A model generated the notes under the pieces. That model saw only the letters and a list, made by a program, of their open reading frames with translations. It did no database searches and had not been told where the DNA came from. The position numbers and the translations under genes were made by a program. Below are positions 43,381 through 54,701 of a stretch of DNA of 64,000 nucleotides, in pieces. The first letter of the stretch is position 1; each line of letters starts with the position of its first letter. The DNA is from Amoeboaphelidium protococcarum (lineage: Eukaryota; Aphelidiomycota; Aphelidea), in contig JALECJ010000004.1 in NCBI GenBank assembly GCA_023515745.1, positions 310,001 through 374,000 on the forward strand. Reading direction: 5' to 3'.

Positions 43381-45477
43381 ATGGCGTCTATGGATGATTT
43401 AATTAAAAAGGTGAACAAGTTGCAGGATGCATTCTCTGCCACTGGAAGTTCTAATCCTATTGATCTGCCGCAGATTGTGGTTATTGGTAGTCAGAGTAGT
43501 GGTAAGAGTTCTGTGCTGGAGAATATTGTGGGCAGAGATTTCTTACCTAGAGGTACTGGTATTGTCACTAGGAGGCCTTTGATTTTGCAGTTGATTAATG
43601 TTCCCGGAAATTAGAAGGATGGCGGCGATGGTAAAGACGGGGATAGTGCTTAAGAAGGCGAGGAGTGGGGAGAGTTTCTGCATCAGCCTGGCAAAAAGTT
43701 CTTCAACTTTAGTGAGATTAGAGATGAGATTGTTCGTGATACTGAACTGAAGACTGGTAAGAATGCTGGTATATCTCCTCTGCCAATCAATTTGAGAGTT
43801 TACTCCCCAAAGGTGCTCACTTTGACTCTTGTCGATTTACCGGGTTTGACCAAAGTTCCCGTCGGAGATTAACCAAAGGATATTGAGAATTAGATTAGAG
43901 ATATGATTATGAAATTTATTGGCAAGTCTAATGCTATCATTCTGGCTGTGACTGCGGCCAATACCGATCTTGCTAATTCGGATGGATTAAAGCTTGCTCG
44001 TGAGGTGGATCCTGAAGGTGTGCGTACTGTCGGTGTTCTGACCAAGGTTGATTTGATGGATAGCGGCACTGATGTCGTTGATATCCTGACTGGTAAGATT
44101 ATTCCCTTGCGCTTGGGTTACGTTCCTGTTGTCAATCGAGGTTAGCGTGATATTGAGAACAAGAAGACTATCAATGCTGCTTTAGATGCAGAGAAGAAGT
44201 TTTTTGAATCTCATCAAGCGTATTCTAGTAAAGCGCAGTATTGTGGTACTCCCTTCTTGGCTAGGAAGCTGAATCTCATCCTTATGGTGCACATTCGTAA
44301 TTGTCTACCTGAGATTAAGGCCAAGATATCGTCAGGCCTAGTCAAGTATTAGACTGAGTTGGCTCAGCTCGGCGATCCTTTGGAGGAAGGTAACAGCTCT
44401 GGTCAGATTTTGAATATCATTACTGAGTTTTGCAACGAGTTTCGCACTCTTTTGGATGGTAATGCTAATGAATTGAGTGCTAATGAGTTGAGCGGTGGTG
44501 CGCGTATCTCCTTTGTCTTGCATGAGATATTCGCTAATGCCATCAAGAGCTTCGATCCATTCGAGAATGTGAAGGATATGGATATCAGGACAATTATGTA
44601 CAACTCTTCTGGCAGTGCACCGGCTCTGTTTGTCGGCACTACTGCATTTGAGGTTATTGTGAAGCAGTAGATCAAGCGTCTGGAAGATCCAAGTCTGAAA
44701 TGTGTCAATATGGTTTATGATGAGCTGGTGCGTATTTTAGGCCAGCTGTTGTAGAAGCCAGTGTTTAGAAGATTTCCGAACCTTCGCGATAGATTCAACT
44801 AGATTGTGATCACCTATTTCAAAAAGTGTATTAATCCTACGAATAAGTTGGTTTCCGATATGATCATGGCCGAGTCTTGTTACATTAACACTGCTCATCC
44901 GGACTTTATTAGTGGTCACAAGGCTATGGCTCTGGTCAATGAGCGTATGAATCCGAAACCAGCTACTCCTAATGAATAGTCACCAGCTGGAAAAGGAGGT
45001 AAAGGCGGGTACGGTGGTAGCTCTGGGTCTTCTAATCCAAAGCATGATAGTAATAACGACCTGTTTGCATAGACTCAGTAGAAGGATGATGGTTTCTTCT
45101 CTAGCTTTTTCGCTAATAAGTCATCAAAGTCCAAGAAATCTGGCCAGTTGGAGCCACCACCTTCTGTGCTGAAAGCATCTGGTAACTCTTCTGATCGCGA
45201 GATTATGGAGACTGAAGTCATCAAGTTATTGATCGCCTCCTACTACAACGTGGTGAAGAGAACCGTGTCTGACATTGTACCAAAGGCGATCATGTTGAAT
45301 CTGGTGATGAAGTCCAAGGAGGATTTGCAGCGTGAGCTCTTGACTGAGATTTACTCGAAGCGTGAGCTGGTGGAAGAATCCATGAAGGAGAGTGAGTTTG
45401 TGTAGCAGCGTCGGTAGGAAGTGAAGAAGATGATAGCTGCTCTTGAAAAGGCTAACGAGATTGTGTCCACAGTTTGA
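43381..45477 (+). CDS. Dynamin-like GTPase (Vps1/Dnm1 type)
   Basis: Single exon, 698 residues. The GTPase domain (about 1-290) has Gly-Ser-Gln-Ser-Ser-Gly-Lys-Ser-Ser, the dynamin signature [12 protein letters not shown], Asp-Leu-Pro-Gly-Leu-Thr-Lys-Val, Thr-Lys-Val-Asp and Gly-Tyr-Val-Pro-Val-Val-Asn-Arg. The middle domain is followed by a Gly/Ser/Gln-rich insert B (about 535-600). The GTPase effector domain closes the protein. PH and Pro-rich domains are lacking. The overall form fits Vps1 (endosome, vacuole and peroxisome fission) or Dnm1/Drp1 (mitochondrial fission); I cannot separate them with certainty. Confidence 0.95.
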
Positions 45478-46175
45478 GAATAATGGTGCGAGTTGGAATA
45501 TCAATTATATCTAATACTTAATTTGCTTTTATCCTCAGTCATACAAGCTCTATTACACATGAATTCTTGTATTAATTTCCCAAGTTAAATTTATCGACAA
45601 TGATATGCGAGATTCAGCATCGCCAGGTATACAGTAGCTGCCATCAAAGCGCGTGCGTAAGATGATCTCATGACATGATCACAAACCATCGCAAATCATT
45701 TTGTCCAAATTGTTGCTGCATTCAGAAAACATATGAATTGAGGAAAGAAAAATATGATAAAACCTACCGTACAGCGACAGTGTAGGCATGAGACATTATG
45801 AAGGGATGAAGTTGAAACATTTAGAGTTGCCTAACAACGGAAGCAAAGGCGCCCATGTTTTTGCTCGCAGGCAACACCGTTCGCTCTTTGAATCGTTATT
45901 TTGACTGGAAAGGAACTCTGAAGCAGATTGAAAGCTAAGCTGAAGAATTGTTTCCTCTTATCGCCATTGATTTATTGTGGATTGCTCTCTTGTTACGTAC
46001 TGTGGACATAGTTTGGCTTGTTTGATATTAATTACTGCTTCTATTTCTAATTGATTCAGTAGGATATAGATCTAGTTGTCATCTGCATCAAGCGGGATAT
46101 AGTTGTATCATTTTGAGTATCTGATCAAATAGTATTAGAGATTAGCGTAATCTAAAGTATATTTATAAAGAGACT
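45478..46175. other. Intergenic region, nothing recognised
   Basis: About 700 bp between two plus-strand genes. No coding-like frame on either strand and no RNA gene that I can support. It should contain the dynamin 3' end and the RasGAP promoter. Confidence 0.45.
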
Positions 46176-48917
46176 ATGAGCTCAGCAACTGCACTAAATT
46201 ATAAAAGCAAGACATCGTCATTTGCCACCATACAAGGCAGTAGGCCGAGTAGTATGATTGACAATAGTAGCCATCTTGGAAATGTCAAGTCTATATTCTC
46301 TAGTCAGGAAGGCGTTAATACTGTTGTGGATAGAACTCAAGATATTAAAGTTAAGGTGGCCTAAGCTTTGCTGAATAGTAATCTGAATTTGCTTGCCGCA
46401 CTGTGTTTATGCACATTTGTGGGAGATGCTGCGGTGGCTTTGTCTAATTCTGTTATATCTCTTCTAAAGTAGATTGATGAGGACACTTCTGATAGATTTG
46501 TGCGGAGAGTGTTGCGAACAAAGACTTACATTTATGTTAGCAAAGGACGGAGGATGGCTGACTTGCTCAGGGATAATTACATGTCAACAATGATTCTCAC
46601 ATCGTATACTAAATCTTTCGGACACTAGTATTTGAAGAATGTACTCCAGAGTCCCATGGACCAGGTGGGCGAGCTGATTTGTGAGCCTGTAGAGAGCCAG
46701 GATGAGGATGGAAATGTCGTCTAGCTCCGAATGTGTTCTGAAGAGAATATTATTAAATGCTGTGAGCTATTTCTCTAAGCCATTCTCAAGAGTAAAGATA
46801 AGATGCCTAAAGAGTTTAGAAAGTTGTGTAATTATCTCAGAAATGAGATTGAATATTTTGAGACTCATCCTCCTCCAAAGCCGCTGGAATCTCTTAAAGA
46901 GGCTGCCGAAGATGAGGATGGTGTCAGTAATCTCAAAGTGTAGAAAGAACTCTATAGTACTAATAACAGTGGAAGTAAAGCATCCATAGCCGTCTCGACT
47001 CTTAATGTAGGTAATGGCGGAACTGTAAAGTCCAAGATTAACACCTTTGGAAAGAAGTTGTCTAGTATGCTCATGGGCAAAGCTTAGTCTGGTGGTAGTA
47101 GGCAAAATTCATCTAATTTGCAGAATATGTTTACCAAGTCGTCGAGGATGAGTTTAAGTTAGGATTAATCTTCTACTGGTGGCGATTCTCCCGCTTCTAG
47201 TCGGACTTCGACTAAGCTGAAGTCTAGGAAACATTAGAGTGCTCTGCCCAGTACTAGTGGTAGTGGTAGTGGTCCCTTTAGTGACGATAAGAGTGATAGT
47301 CAGCCAGGAAGTAATCGTGTAAGCACTGTCGTAAAAACTGAAGAAGTAAATTAGAATTCTCGTCCAAACAGCAAATTAGTTGATGTTACAGACAAGATAT
47401 TACCTCCAATTACGAAGCAGCTACCAGATGTTCCTCCTCCTGCTGCAGAGAATAGTGTCCCAGAAGTTCAGTCCGTGAAAGCTGTACATCCTATTAGATC
47501 TACAGATCTTCATTAGAATATTAGTGTAGACTCTGTTAATCACGACACGACTGTGGTAGTTGGTGACTAGACTGGCAAATTGAATAAACATGCAGATGCT
47601 GTAACTTCTGAGTTGAGTCTTTTTAGAAGTGTCAGTCCTTCATAGGTGAACAATTAAAGTGTTACTAATCTAGACTCTGGATCATCTCAAGATCTATCGC
47701 AATCGAAGGACAATCTGAATTTATAACAGACTGTGACTACTTAAACTAATTTAGGCCGCAGGTTGTCTAGATAGAATGCAGTGGTGGTTCGTAAAAAGAC
47801 TCGCAACATCAGTGCCCAGTCTGATGATAGTATCGGGTAACTCAATGGGCCGGCGGCTGGAAGTAACTCTGCACCTAATATGGCAACTTTGAAATACAAG
47901 ATGTCTTAGAGGAAGTTGAAGTCTTAGAATGGCAGTAATGGAGATTTACATTAGAAACTTTAAGAGTCTAATGCTGCCATGCCCGCTTTAACAGAGTCGT
48001 CTATCAGTCATCATGAGCCTGGTATTTTGGCATCAATTGGAGAGGTCACTACTACTGCTACTGCTACCTCTTAACCAACATTAAGTGAGTAACAATTACC
48101 ACAGACTATCTATCACACTGCCGTATAAGAAACTTAACCAGTTGTGTCAGAGACTGTAGCTCAACTTCCGACTATATCAATTGATAACACTCAGGTGTCT
48201 CCTCAGTAGGAAATAAGTTAGAATGCTCCATAGGCTGATGATTTTTATCTGTCCGGATCTGAAAGAGTAATAGGTACCTTGATATTTTTAAGATTTTTTG
48301 TACCAGCCATAACTGCTCCTGATACGTACAATATACTGAATTGGAAGATGACACCTGTTGCCAGAAAGGGCCTCATCCAAGTGGGAAAGATCCTGAATGG
48401 TTTCTGTAGTGATGCTGACTTTAAATTGAAAGAGCCTAATATGTAATCTATCACAACTTTCTTAGAGTCGCATAAAGGTGAAGTCAAGCAGTTCATACAG
48501 TCTCTCACTGTGGAAATGCCTAGGTAAAGATCCAATACGGTGAACTAGAGACCTACTGGTCTATTTCTCCCGGATGGATCGCAGAAGAGAGTGGAGGCTG
48601 ATGATCATATGCTGCTGTACTTGTCGCGTTCCATTGGACGAATTGACTCGGATCTGGACTCTATAGTTCCATCCCTGCCTCAAGAGAATATCACCGGCGT
48701 GTATGAGAATTTCACAAAGTTAAAGGCGGCCCTGTAGCCTCTTGTCGAGGAGGAGGAAGCGAACAATATTGGTGGCTCTGGCAAGATAGGGAAGGATGAT
48801 AACCTGATATCGAGGCTAGGCAAGAGGATTAGTAATATCAGATTTTCATCCATTAACTCTGCATCGAATAAAAGTAGAGAGAATTTATCCACTGGCAATA
48901 CTCTTGAGTAATAATGA
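46176..48917 (+). CDS. RasGAP-domain protein with very long insertion
   Basis: Single exon, 913 residues. The first half of a RasGAP domain lies near 65-240 and includes Leu-Leu-Arg-Asp-Asn, matching the arginine-finger loop, and a later Gly-His-Gln-Tyr-Leu. The second half, with the FLR motif (Phe-Leu-Arg-Phe-Phe-Val-Pro-Ala-Ile) and Ala-Arg-Lys-Gly-Leu-Ile-Gln-Val-Gly-Lys-Ile-Leu, begins near residue 705. Between them is about 440 residues of Ser/Gln/Thr/Asn-rich disorder with many TAA and TAG. In usual RasGAPs these motifs are about 100-130 residues apart. It should speed GTP hydrolysis on Ras. The frame ends Leu-Glu-TAA-TAA-TGA. Confidence 0.85.
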
Positions 48918-49018
48918 TGTATAATGAAGCTTTTGTATTAGACTTTTGATTGATTTGATTTTACTCTTCTTTTAATACTGCGTTCTCCCTTTCAAAATTA
49001 TACGCACAATTCGATTAA

Positions 49019-50027
49019 ATGGCTGGCAAGTAGAAGATTTATTATCTTGTAGCTTCTTATGATGATCTATCAGAAGATACATTGTTGAAACTTTGTAATC
49101 TCATTTGTCACTGCGTGTAATAGTATCAATAGAAGATTTATGTCTACCTGAACATCACGTTAATGGAGGAGATGGCTTAGCATCCGGCGGTCAACTTTGA
49201 CCGTGTTTAGTAATTCATTGGGCGAGTATACTTTAATTGCTGTAAATGGATATATCACAATTTTGGATTAAATCATAATATATAAATCTGCCTCTTACTT
49301 CCTAATAAGCGTTGCTCCATGGAGTAATATTTGCAAAGGTTGTAACAGAGATTCCAAGTATAATCAGTGCTGACTAATGGCCAAGAATACGTTCCATTGG
49401 ACTTTGATGTGGTTCGAGTATAAGATGATAAATGCGAATTTATTCCCAATATACCACCTAATGATATGAATGGACTTAGTTAAACATCGGATCATAAAAA
49501 TTTGCGTATTCGACATGTTGCATTGGGTGGTACGTTTGACCATTTACATGCTGGACATTACATTCTGCTGAGTATGGCTTGCTGGCTTAGTGATCAACAA
49601 GTAACTGTCGGGATCTCAGATGAGTCTATGGTAGCTAACAAAAAGTTCAAATAAGTTCTTTAATCGCTCGAGTAGCGAATCTAATCTGTAAAAGATTACT
49701 TGGTTATTATTGCTCCACCTCATTTATCTGTACGAGTCCTGCCAATCCATGATCCTTACGGTCCAACTGTAAACGCTCCTTCAATTGACGCGCTTGTTGT
49801 CTCTACTGAGACTCTTGCTGGTGGCTTTAAAGGTATTTGTGAAGTTTTACAATGATGAACAATCTTATGCCTTTATTCATGTAGTGAATGAAAAGAGAGT
49901 TGAAGCTGGATATGAGTCATTGAATATTTTCGCTGTAAGTAGGCTAGAAGACTCTAGTACGGATGGTGATAATTAAAGATTTGAGATCAGTTCCACTTTT
50001 ATCAGGAGATAAATTGCTAATAATTGA
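49019..50027 (+). CDS. CAB4: Phosphopantetheine adenylyltransferase (Cab4-like)
   Basis: Exons 49019-49832 and 49885-50027, with a 52-nt intron (GTATTT to CATGTAG); 318 residues. The nucleotidyltransferase domain starts near residue 165: Leu-Gly-Gly-Thr-Phe-Asp-His-Leu-His-Ala-Gly-His is the HxGH active-site signature. After the splice come Val-Asn-Glu-Lys-Arg-Val-Glu-Ala-Gly and Ile-Ser-Ser-Thr-Phe-Ile-Arg-Arg, the second substrate motif. It transfers AMP to 4'-phosphopantetheine, the fourth step of coenzyme A synthesis. No dephospho-CoA kinase domain follows, so it is the single-function, fungal type rather than animal COASY. Confidence 0.9.
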
Positions 50028-50091
50028 ACGGAGAACGTGGTATTTGACGACTCGATCTACCGTATGATAATGCTTTTTTACAAATCTTGGT

Positions 50092-50352
50092 TCAATGAAT
50101 TCGATGGTACACTCTTATGATGAAATCATTAATTTTGTCATTTTGATATGATCCACCTCTACTCATAGTTGTTGACGCGTCTTCATGGTCGAGTTCTGTG
50201 TACACATTGAAACCCCGTACCATTTTTGACTTACTCTTATGTTCGCCAGATTCAGCCTTTGAAAAAATGCGAGTCTTTGTTTCAACAATTTCATCCTGGT
50301 CTAGTGCTGTAACAAAGAGAACTTCTTAAGTAGGCACACTGCGAGTTATATC
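50092..50352 (-). CDS. Possible small or partial protein, unknown
   Basis: A minus-strand frame ends with TGA at 50092-50094 and reads like protein (Leu-Asp-Gln-Asp-Glu-Ile-Val-Glu-Thr-Lys-Thr-Arg-Ile-Phe; Tyr-Thr-Glu-Leu-Asp-His-Glu-Asp). The only in-frame ATG before the opposite gene starts is at 50223 (43 residues). The frame stays open further upstream, antisense to the 5' exon of the gene at 50353. An internal splice (GTGGAT near 50145) would switch to another coding-like frame that runs antisense into the adenylyltransferase gene. I cannot fix its structure or name it. Confidence 0.3.
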
Positions 50353-51344
50353 ATGTTTCAAGACTCTCCCTTGGAGGAGATATCTGTTATAAGCGGGTAT
50401 GAGGAGTCGCAGTCTGACCGCCTTATATACGATGCGGACTTTGAGTTTGATGCACCTTAATACTTCAACTTCAATGAATTGCGACTATTGATTGAAAACG
50501 ATGGATACGATGCAATGGCACAATATCTTTCACAGTAAATTTGAATTAAGTTATCTCGATCTAAGACTCACAGTACTTTTAAGGTAGATAAAACAAGGAA
50601 GATGAAGACTGGTTTTAGCGCGAGCATCCAGAGCATGAAAGGGAGTTCTAGCCGGAGCCAGTGAATCTTCTCCGGTCCGACTCTGATAATGAAGATAATG
50701 AAAATGAGGATTCTGAAAATCAATATCTATCTCAATTCGCTGCCTCATTTGCTGAAGAATTAACATTGAATGATAAAGACGGCGATCATGCAGTCGATTG
50801 TACGGTAGCTGAAGTGCACTCAACCTTGTAATAATCCTCTGTTTCATCATCCAAATAGACAATGACAGCCGCGTCTACTGCTCTCATAACGCGACCTGGT
50901 CTGCAAGAGAAGAATAAATTACTGGCAGTACCTAAACTGTCAATGAAAACTAAGAATGCGAGTCCATTAGATGACTAACGCGAGATATTATAAATTTCAA
51001 ACTCTATAACTGTTAGAAATAGAAATCAGGGGAAAATTGCGAACACTACTCACAAGGAGATAAAGAAAATGTTCAGCTGTAAGATGCCATAAAAGGCACC
51101 AACTGAGCAGTAGATTATGTAACTCATAGAGAAGCACAACAAGTAAGCGCGAAAAGCTCGCGTGTAGTAAGTTTTAACTGCTGGGAAGTAAGCTCTAGCA
51201 AGGTCATAACGAGTATTGGCTAATAAATCATCAGACAATAATTCTCATGCCAAAACATCAGTCAAACATCAGTCGATTCAAGTCAATAAATCACAGATAA
51301 ATCACAAATAGGTGGTGAAAGTTTGTGATACACAATATACTTGA
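50353..51344 (+). CDS. Acidic/basic orphan protein, unknown function
   Basis: Exons 50353-50534 and 50588-51344 across a 53-nt intron (GTAAAT to GGTAG); 312 residues. The N-terminal half is acidic, with a Glu/Asp/Asn-rich stretch near residue 90. The C-terminal half is basic and helical (Ile-Glu-Lys-His-Asn-Lys-Gln-Ala-Arg-Lys-Ala-Arg-Val-Gln-Gln), rich in Gln written as TAA and TAG. No domain recognised. The splice is supported because exon 1 otherwise meets TGA two codons after the donor. Confidence 0.65.
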
Positions 51345-51387
51345 CATTTTATCGATCTCAGTTTTTTTATCATTAGCGAAGAACAAA

Positions 51388-52176
51388 ATGATCAGATCAT
51401 TACGCGTTCTATTTACATCGAAATTCTAGCTCTATAACGTATCTACGTTAAGGTGCTATGCAAAGAAGCAGAAAAATGCGCCCAAGACGTAAGATGCCAC
51501 TACTGCCGGACGTTAATATGATCAAAGTGTTTATGATATCAAGGTCAACAATGCGATATCAAAACTTCGTGACGATTTGATGAGGATAAGAGTCGGTCGT
51601 GCCAATCCAAGTAAGTATTTACTATGTGAAAGAAACATAGAAAGCAAATTCAATAATTTGTAGATATCATTGACAAGATTAAAGTCCCGGTTGATGGAAG
51701 ATTGTAGAACCTTGTTAGTATCGCGTAAATTGCAGTGAAAGATCCACAAACATTGAACGTGATTGCTCCAACTAAACAGTACTCCATTGCAATTGATAAA
51801 GCTATCCGGGAAGCCAATTTAAACTTGAATCCTCAAGTTCTAAGCGATACCGTCGTCAAGGTACCAATTCCAAAGTAAGCTTGTAGTTATATATGTATTA
51901 CATCTTATATCTAATGCCCAATACGTGTTATTACAATGTAGAATGAGCGGCGAGTAGAGGAAAACTCTGATCAAATCTCTCAATCAGACGGCTGAACAGT
52001 ATCGAAACATTTTGAGATCCATCCGGTAAGACGCGCGTAAAGCTATGAAGAGAGATGCCAGCTTGACTACAAATGATCTTAAGCGTGTGGAAAATGCGTT
52101 TTAGAAAGTTATAGATTCCAACAACTAGACCATTGACAAATTGATAGAGGCAAAGTCGAAAGAGTTGTCCTAGTGA
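51388..52176 (+). CDS. MRRF: Mitochondrial ribosome recycling factor
   Basis: Exons 51388-51610, 51664-51874 and 51942-52176, with introns of 53 and 67 nt; 222 residues. The first 30 or so residues are basic and hydroxylated, like a mitochondrial presequence. RRF landmarks: Leu-Arg-Asp-Asp-Leu-Met-Arg-Ile-Arg-Val-Gly-Arg-Ala-Asn-Pro, Pro-Ile-Pro-Lys-Met-Ser-Gly-Glu-Gln-Arg-Lys, Ile-Arg-Gln-Asp-Ala-Arg-Lys-Ala. The Gln in that last motif is TAA. It splits post-termination mitoribosomes. The frame ends Leu-Ser-TAG-TGA. Confidence 0.93.
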
Positions 52177-52308
52177 AATATTTTTGTCCTCCTTTGTGCT
52201 CTCTTTCTTACTTGACATTCTTTTTTCTCTATTGTCTGTCGTCGTACTACTCAAATTTAGTTCACTCTTTGCCAAAAACCACCCAAGATTAATATTTGTG
52301 CAAGTATA

Positions 52309-52891
52309 ATGGATATTAGATAGGCAACGGTAATATCATCATATTGTGGAATCCCTGGACTTATTAAATATTTTGTAGATTAATGATCTCATGGCAATTT
52401 AAAATTGCAATTTGAGCAATCTCCCAGAGAACTACTAGATGAAGTATTATTTTTACCACGCATTATCCTGGCCTCAGCTTTCATACGTGGCTGTTGATGA
52501 TAAAGATAGAGTTGTNNNNNNNNNNNNNNNNNNNNNNNNNNNATGGAGGATGAGCCTGGTGAGGAACCGCATGGGCATATTACATCTCTCGCCGTGATGA
52601 GGACATATCGAAGACTTGGACTGGCCGAAAAATTGATGACATAGTCTTGTAAGTGATTACCGATTCTTAGTTTATGAGATCATTAATGTTAGTTGCAATT
52701 TTGTGCATATGTGTGTAGAGAAAGCTATGAAAGAGTGTTTTGGAGCTCATTATGTGTCGCTTCACGTTCGTAAGAGCAATAGAGCCGCGTTAAGCTTGTA
52801 CCGTGATACTTTGAAATTCAGTGTAAACGACGTGGAGAAGAAGTATTACGCAGACGGCGAAGATGCTTACATGATGAAGAAAGTATTATGA
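52309..52891 (+). CDS. NAA10: N-alpha-acetyltransferase NAA10 (Ard1)
   Basis: Exons 52309-52329, 52379-52648 and 52719-52891, with introns of 49 and 70 nt. The sequence tracks human NAA10 closely: Met-Asp-Ile-Arg-Gln-Ala-Thr, Leu-Pro-Glu-Asn-Tyr-Gln-Met-Lys-Tyr-Tyr, His-Gly-His-Ile-Thr-Ser-Leu-Ala-Val, the acetyl-CoA loop Arg-Arg-Leu-Gly-Leu-Ala, Val-Arg-Lys-Ser-Asn-Arg-Ala-Ala and Tyr-Ala-Asp-Gly-Glu-Asp-Ala-Tyr. It is the catalytic subunit of NatA. Exon 2 contains 27 unknown bases where about six residues are expected, so the true gap length is probably shorter. One Gln codon (T|AG) is split by intron 2. Confidence 0.95.
52516..52542. other. Assembly gap (27 N)
   Basis: A run of N inside NAA10 exon 2. 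Comparison with the conserved family length suggests about 19 missing bases, so the gap size is an estimate and the N run would shift the frame if taken literally. Confidence 0.95.
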
Positions 52892-53129
52892 TTAAGAATT
52901 ATAAAGCTTTTCTACTCATCAGTTGAATTATTTTTAGTATATTTGAAAGTGGATACGTATGACGCGTCTAAAGTTGAATGATGCTTATTCGACGATAACT
53001 ATTCTTGATATTTCAAGTAGTTTAATCAGGGCACCAGAAATCAATAACTCTCTTATTCGTTAAAATTTTGTTTCACGCGATATCCCCTCATTCATAATTA
53101 ATCTTTAATTTATTGCCAAAATCTATATC

Positions 53130-53492
53130 ATGGATTAGTTTAAACAGTTTCAAAGCTGCTTCTTATGTCCAATATGGTAAGCTTACTCATTTTGAGTTGA
53201 TCATAAAGCATAATTAAATCTCTGTGTAGTGGTCAGTTGTACGAAGACGCGTTTACAACTTTATGCTTTCACACGTTTTGCAGGCAAGTTGGTTTGATAA
53301 GTTAAGTCCTTGACGTGAAAATATCATATGATAATAATGTATTGTAGATGTTGCCTGACAAGTGCAGTACACCGTCATGGAAAATGTCCATAGTGCTAGC
53401 AAACGCTGAGATTGCAAGATTGTATGAAGGATGATTTCTATTAACAATTGGTGAAGCAAATCAAAACGCTGAAACAGAATTTACGAAAGTGA
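53130..53492 (+). CDS. Very small RING finger protein
   Basis: Exons 53130-53176, 53230-53283 and 53348-53492; 81 residues that are little more than one C3HC4 RING. The ligands are Cys-Pro-Ile-Cys, Cys-Phe-His-Thr-Phe-Cys, Cys-Cys and Cys-Pro-Gln-Cys, followed by a helical Gln/Lys tail. Intron 1 is GT-AG (53 nt). Intron 2 (64 nt) starts GCAAGT, a GC-AG intron; splicing there restores the expected RING spacing. It probably acts as an E3 ubiquitin ligase or part of one; its partner is unknown. It lies tail to tail with APA2, 19 bp apart. Confidence 0.82.
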
Positions 53493-53511
53493 AACGGTGG
53501 CTCTAACTTGG

Positions 53512-54527
53512 TCATAATTTACTCAATTGTCTCAGAATATCATTACATCTGTCCATACCTTTATTTTTATCACTTAATAATTTAAATACATGTTCATTCT
53601 TGGTCAAAAGAAGACCAGCATAACCAAGCGCGTTTATGGAAATTGACTCCACAAAACCATCTATCTCTACACTCTCTGCTTGCCTTGCAACAATCAACAA
53701 CCAACGATCAGTCATCAATAGATTAAAAGAACTGCCAGCCTCATTTAAGCCGCATTATGCAAGTGCGCGTTAATACTCGTCAAAAAGATTATTAACAGAG
53801 TAATTTTCAATGAAATAATGTCTTATTCCAAGCACGGTAAATATCGGAATTTAGTGTCCGTTTGAACTATCTACACGCGATAAATAGTCATCCAACGGAA
53901 CACGACTAAACATCTTCATGTTATTTCTATCGTCACAGCAGAAAGGTAGAAACTGAACATGTCTATGAGCTTGAGACGCGCCACTTTAAACCCCGCAGTT
54001 ATAAAAACATAGCCATCTTATATTGTCGTATTGTTCACCATCAACAGTCAACGAATTGGGGGCGCTTTAGTACCATCTAATAACGGCATCAAAATCGTCT
54101 CTGTCCATCCCAGAATGTTGATTGCGGAACTCTAAAAACTCATGGATCGTTATAAGATAATTCATATCAATTTCAAATCATTACCTTTAGTGACGATTAG
54201 CACATGATGAGGCACAATGGCAAACTTGTTAAAAAGCACCCTGTGGCTCTGTGTGAAATCGTTGTCGATAACAAGTTACGGTGAAGCTTGAATGAATGGA
54301 GATTTTGCCACTTCATCATTTGAATTTGAGTACTTCGCAATAGAGGTATCAGATTAAAGCGATGGAGATGAAGCCTGCTACTACTTCTTAGCCAGTGACT
54401 ACGCAAATCGAACTTGATATCCCAAAGCATTCGCTTATGTTGAATGTCTAAAGCATTTAGATTCAATCTAAATCAAATCTCCACTAAGTATCGCGGACAA
54501 TCTTTTACTCTCAAGTAGCTTTTGCAT
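53512..54527 (-). CDS. APA2: Diadenosine tetraphosphate phosphorylase (Apa1/2)
   Basis: Exons 54185-54527 and 53512-54131 with a 53-nt intron; 320 residues. The family core is present: Ile-Val-Pro-His-His-Val-Leu-Ile-Val-Thr-Lys-Glu-Phe across the splice, then Tyr-Asn-Cys-Gly-Val-Gln-Ser-Gly-Ala-Ser-Gln-Ala-His-Arg-His-Val-Gln-Phe with the HxHxQ active site. A conserved C-terminal part has Leu-Met-Thr-Asp-Arg-Trp-Leu. The first Gln in Val-Gln-Ser-Gly is TAA. It splits Ap4A with phosphate into ATP and ADP. The family is found in fungi and some protists and bacteria but not in animals. Confidence 0.92.
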
Positions 54528-54701
54528 TAGATTTTATTAAGGTGAGATAATCTCAAGTGACGATCTGATCTATTATTTTGTTTACTTTCAATATTCAAAA
54601 GCACTTGATCAACGCGCGATCACATCTTTTCACCCATTAAGATTCAAAACTGGTTAATCTAAAATTAATCAAAACCTGTAATCTATACTCATATCATCAT
54701 A

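Noticed and set aside
42957-43397. A 146-codon hydrophobic open frame upstream of dynamin
   Set aside because: It is a product of the CT-rich tract and overlaps the true dynamin start in another frame.
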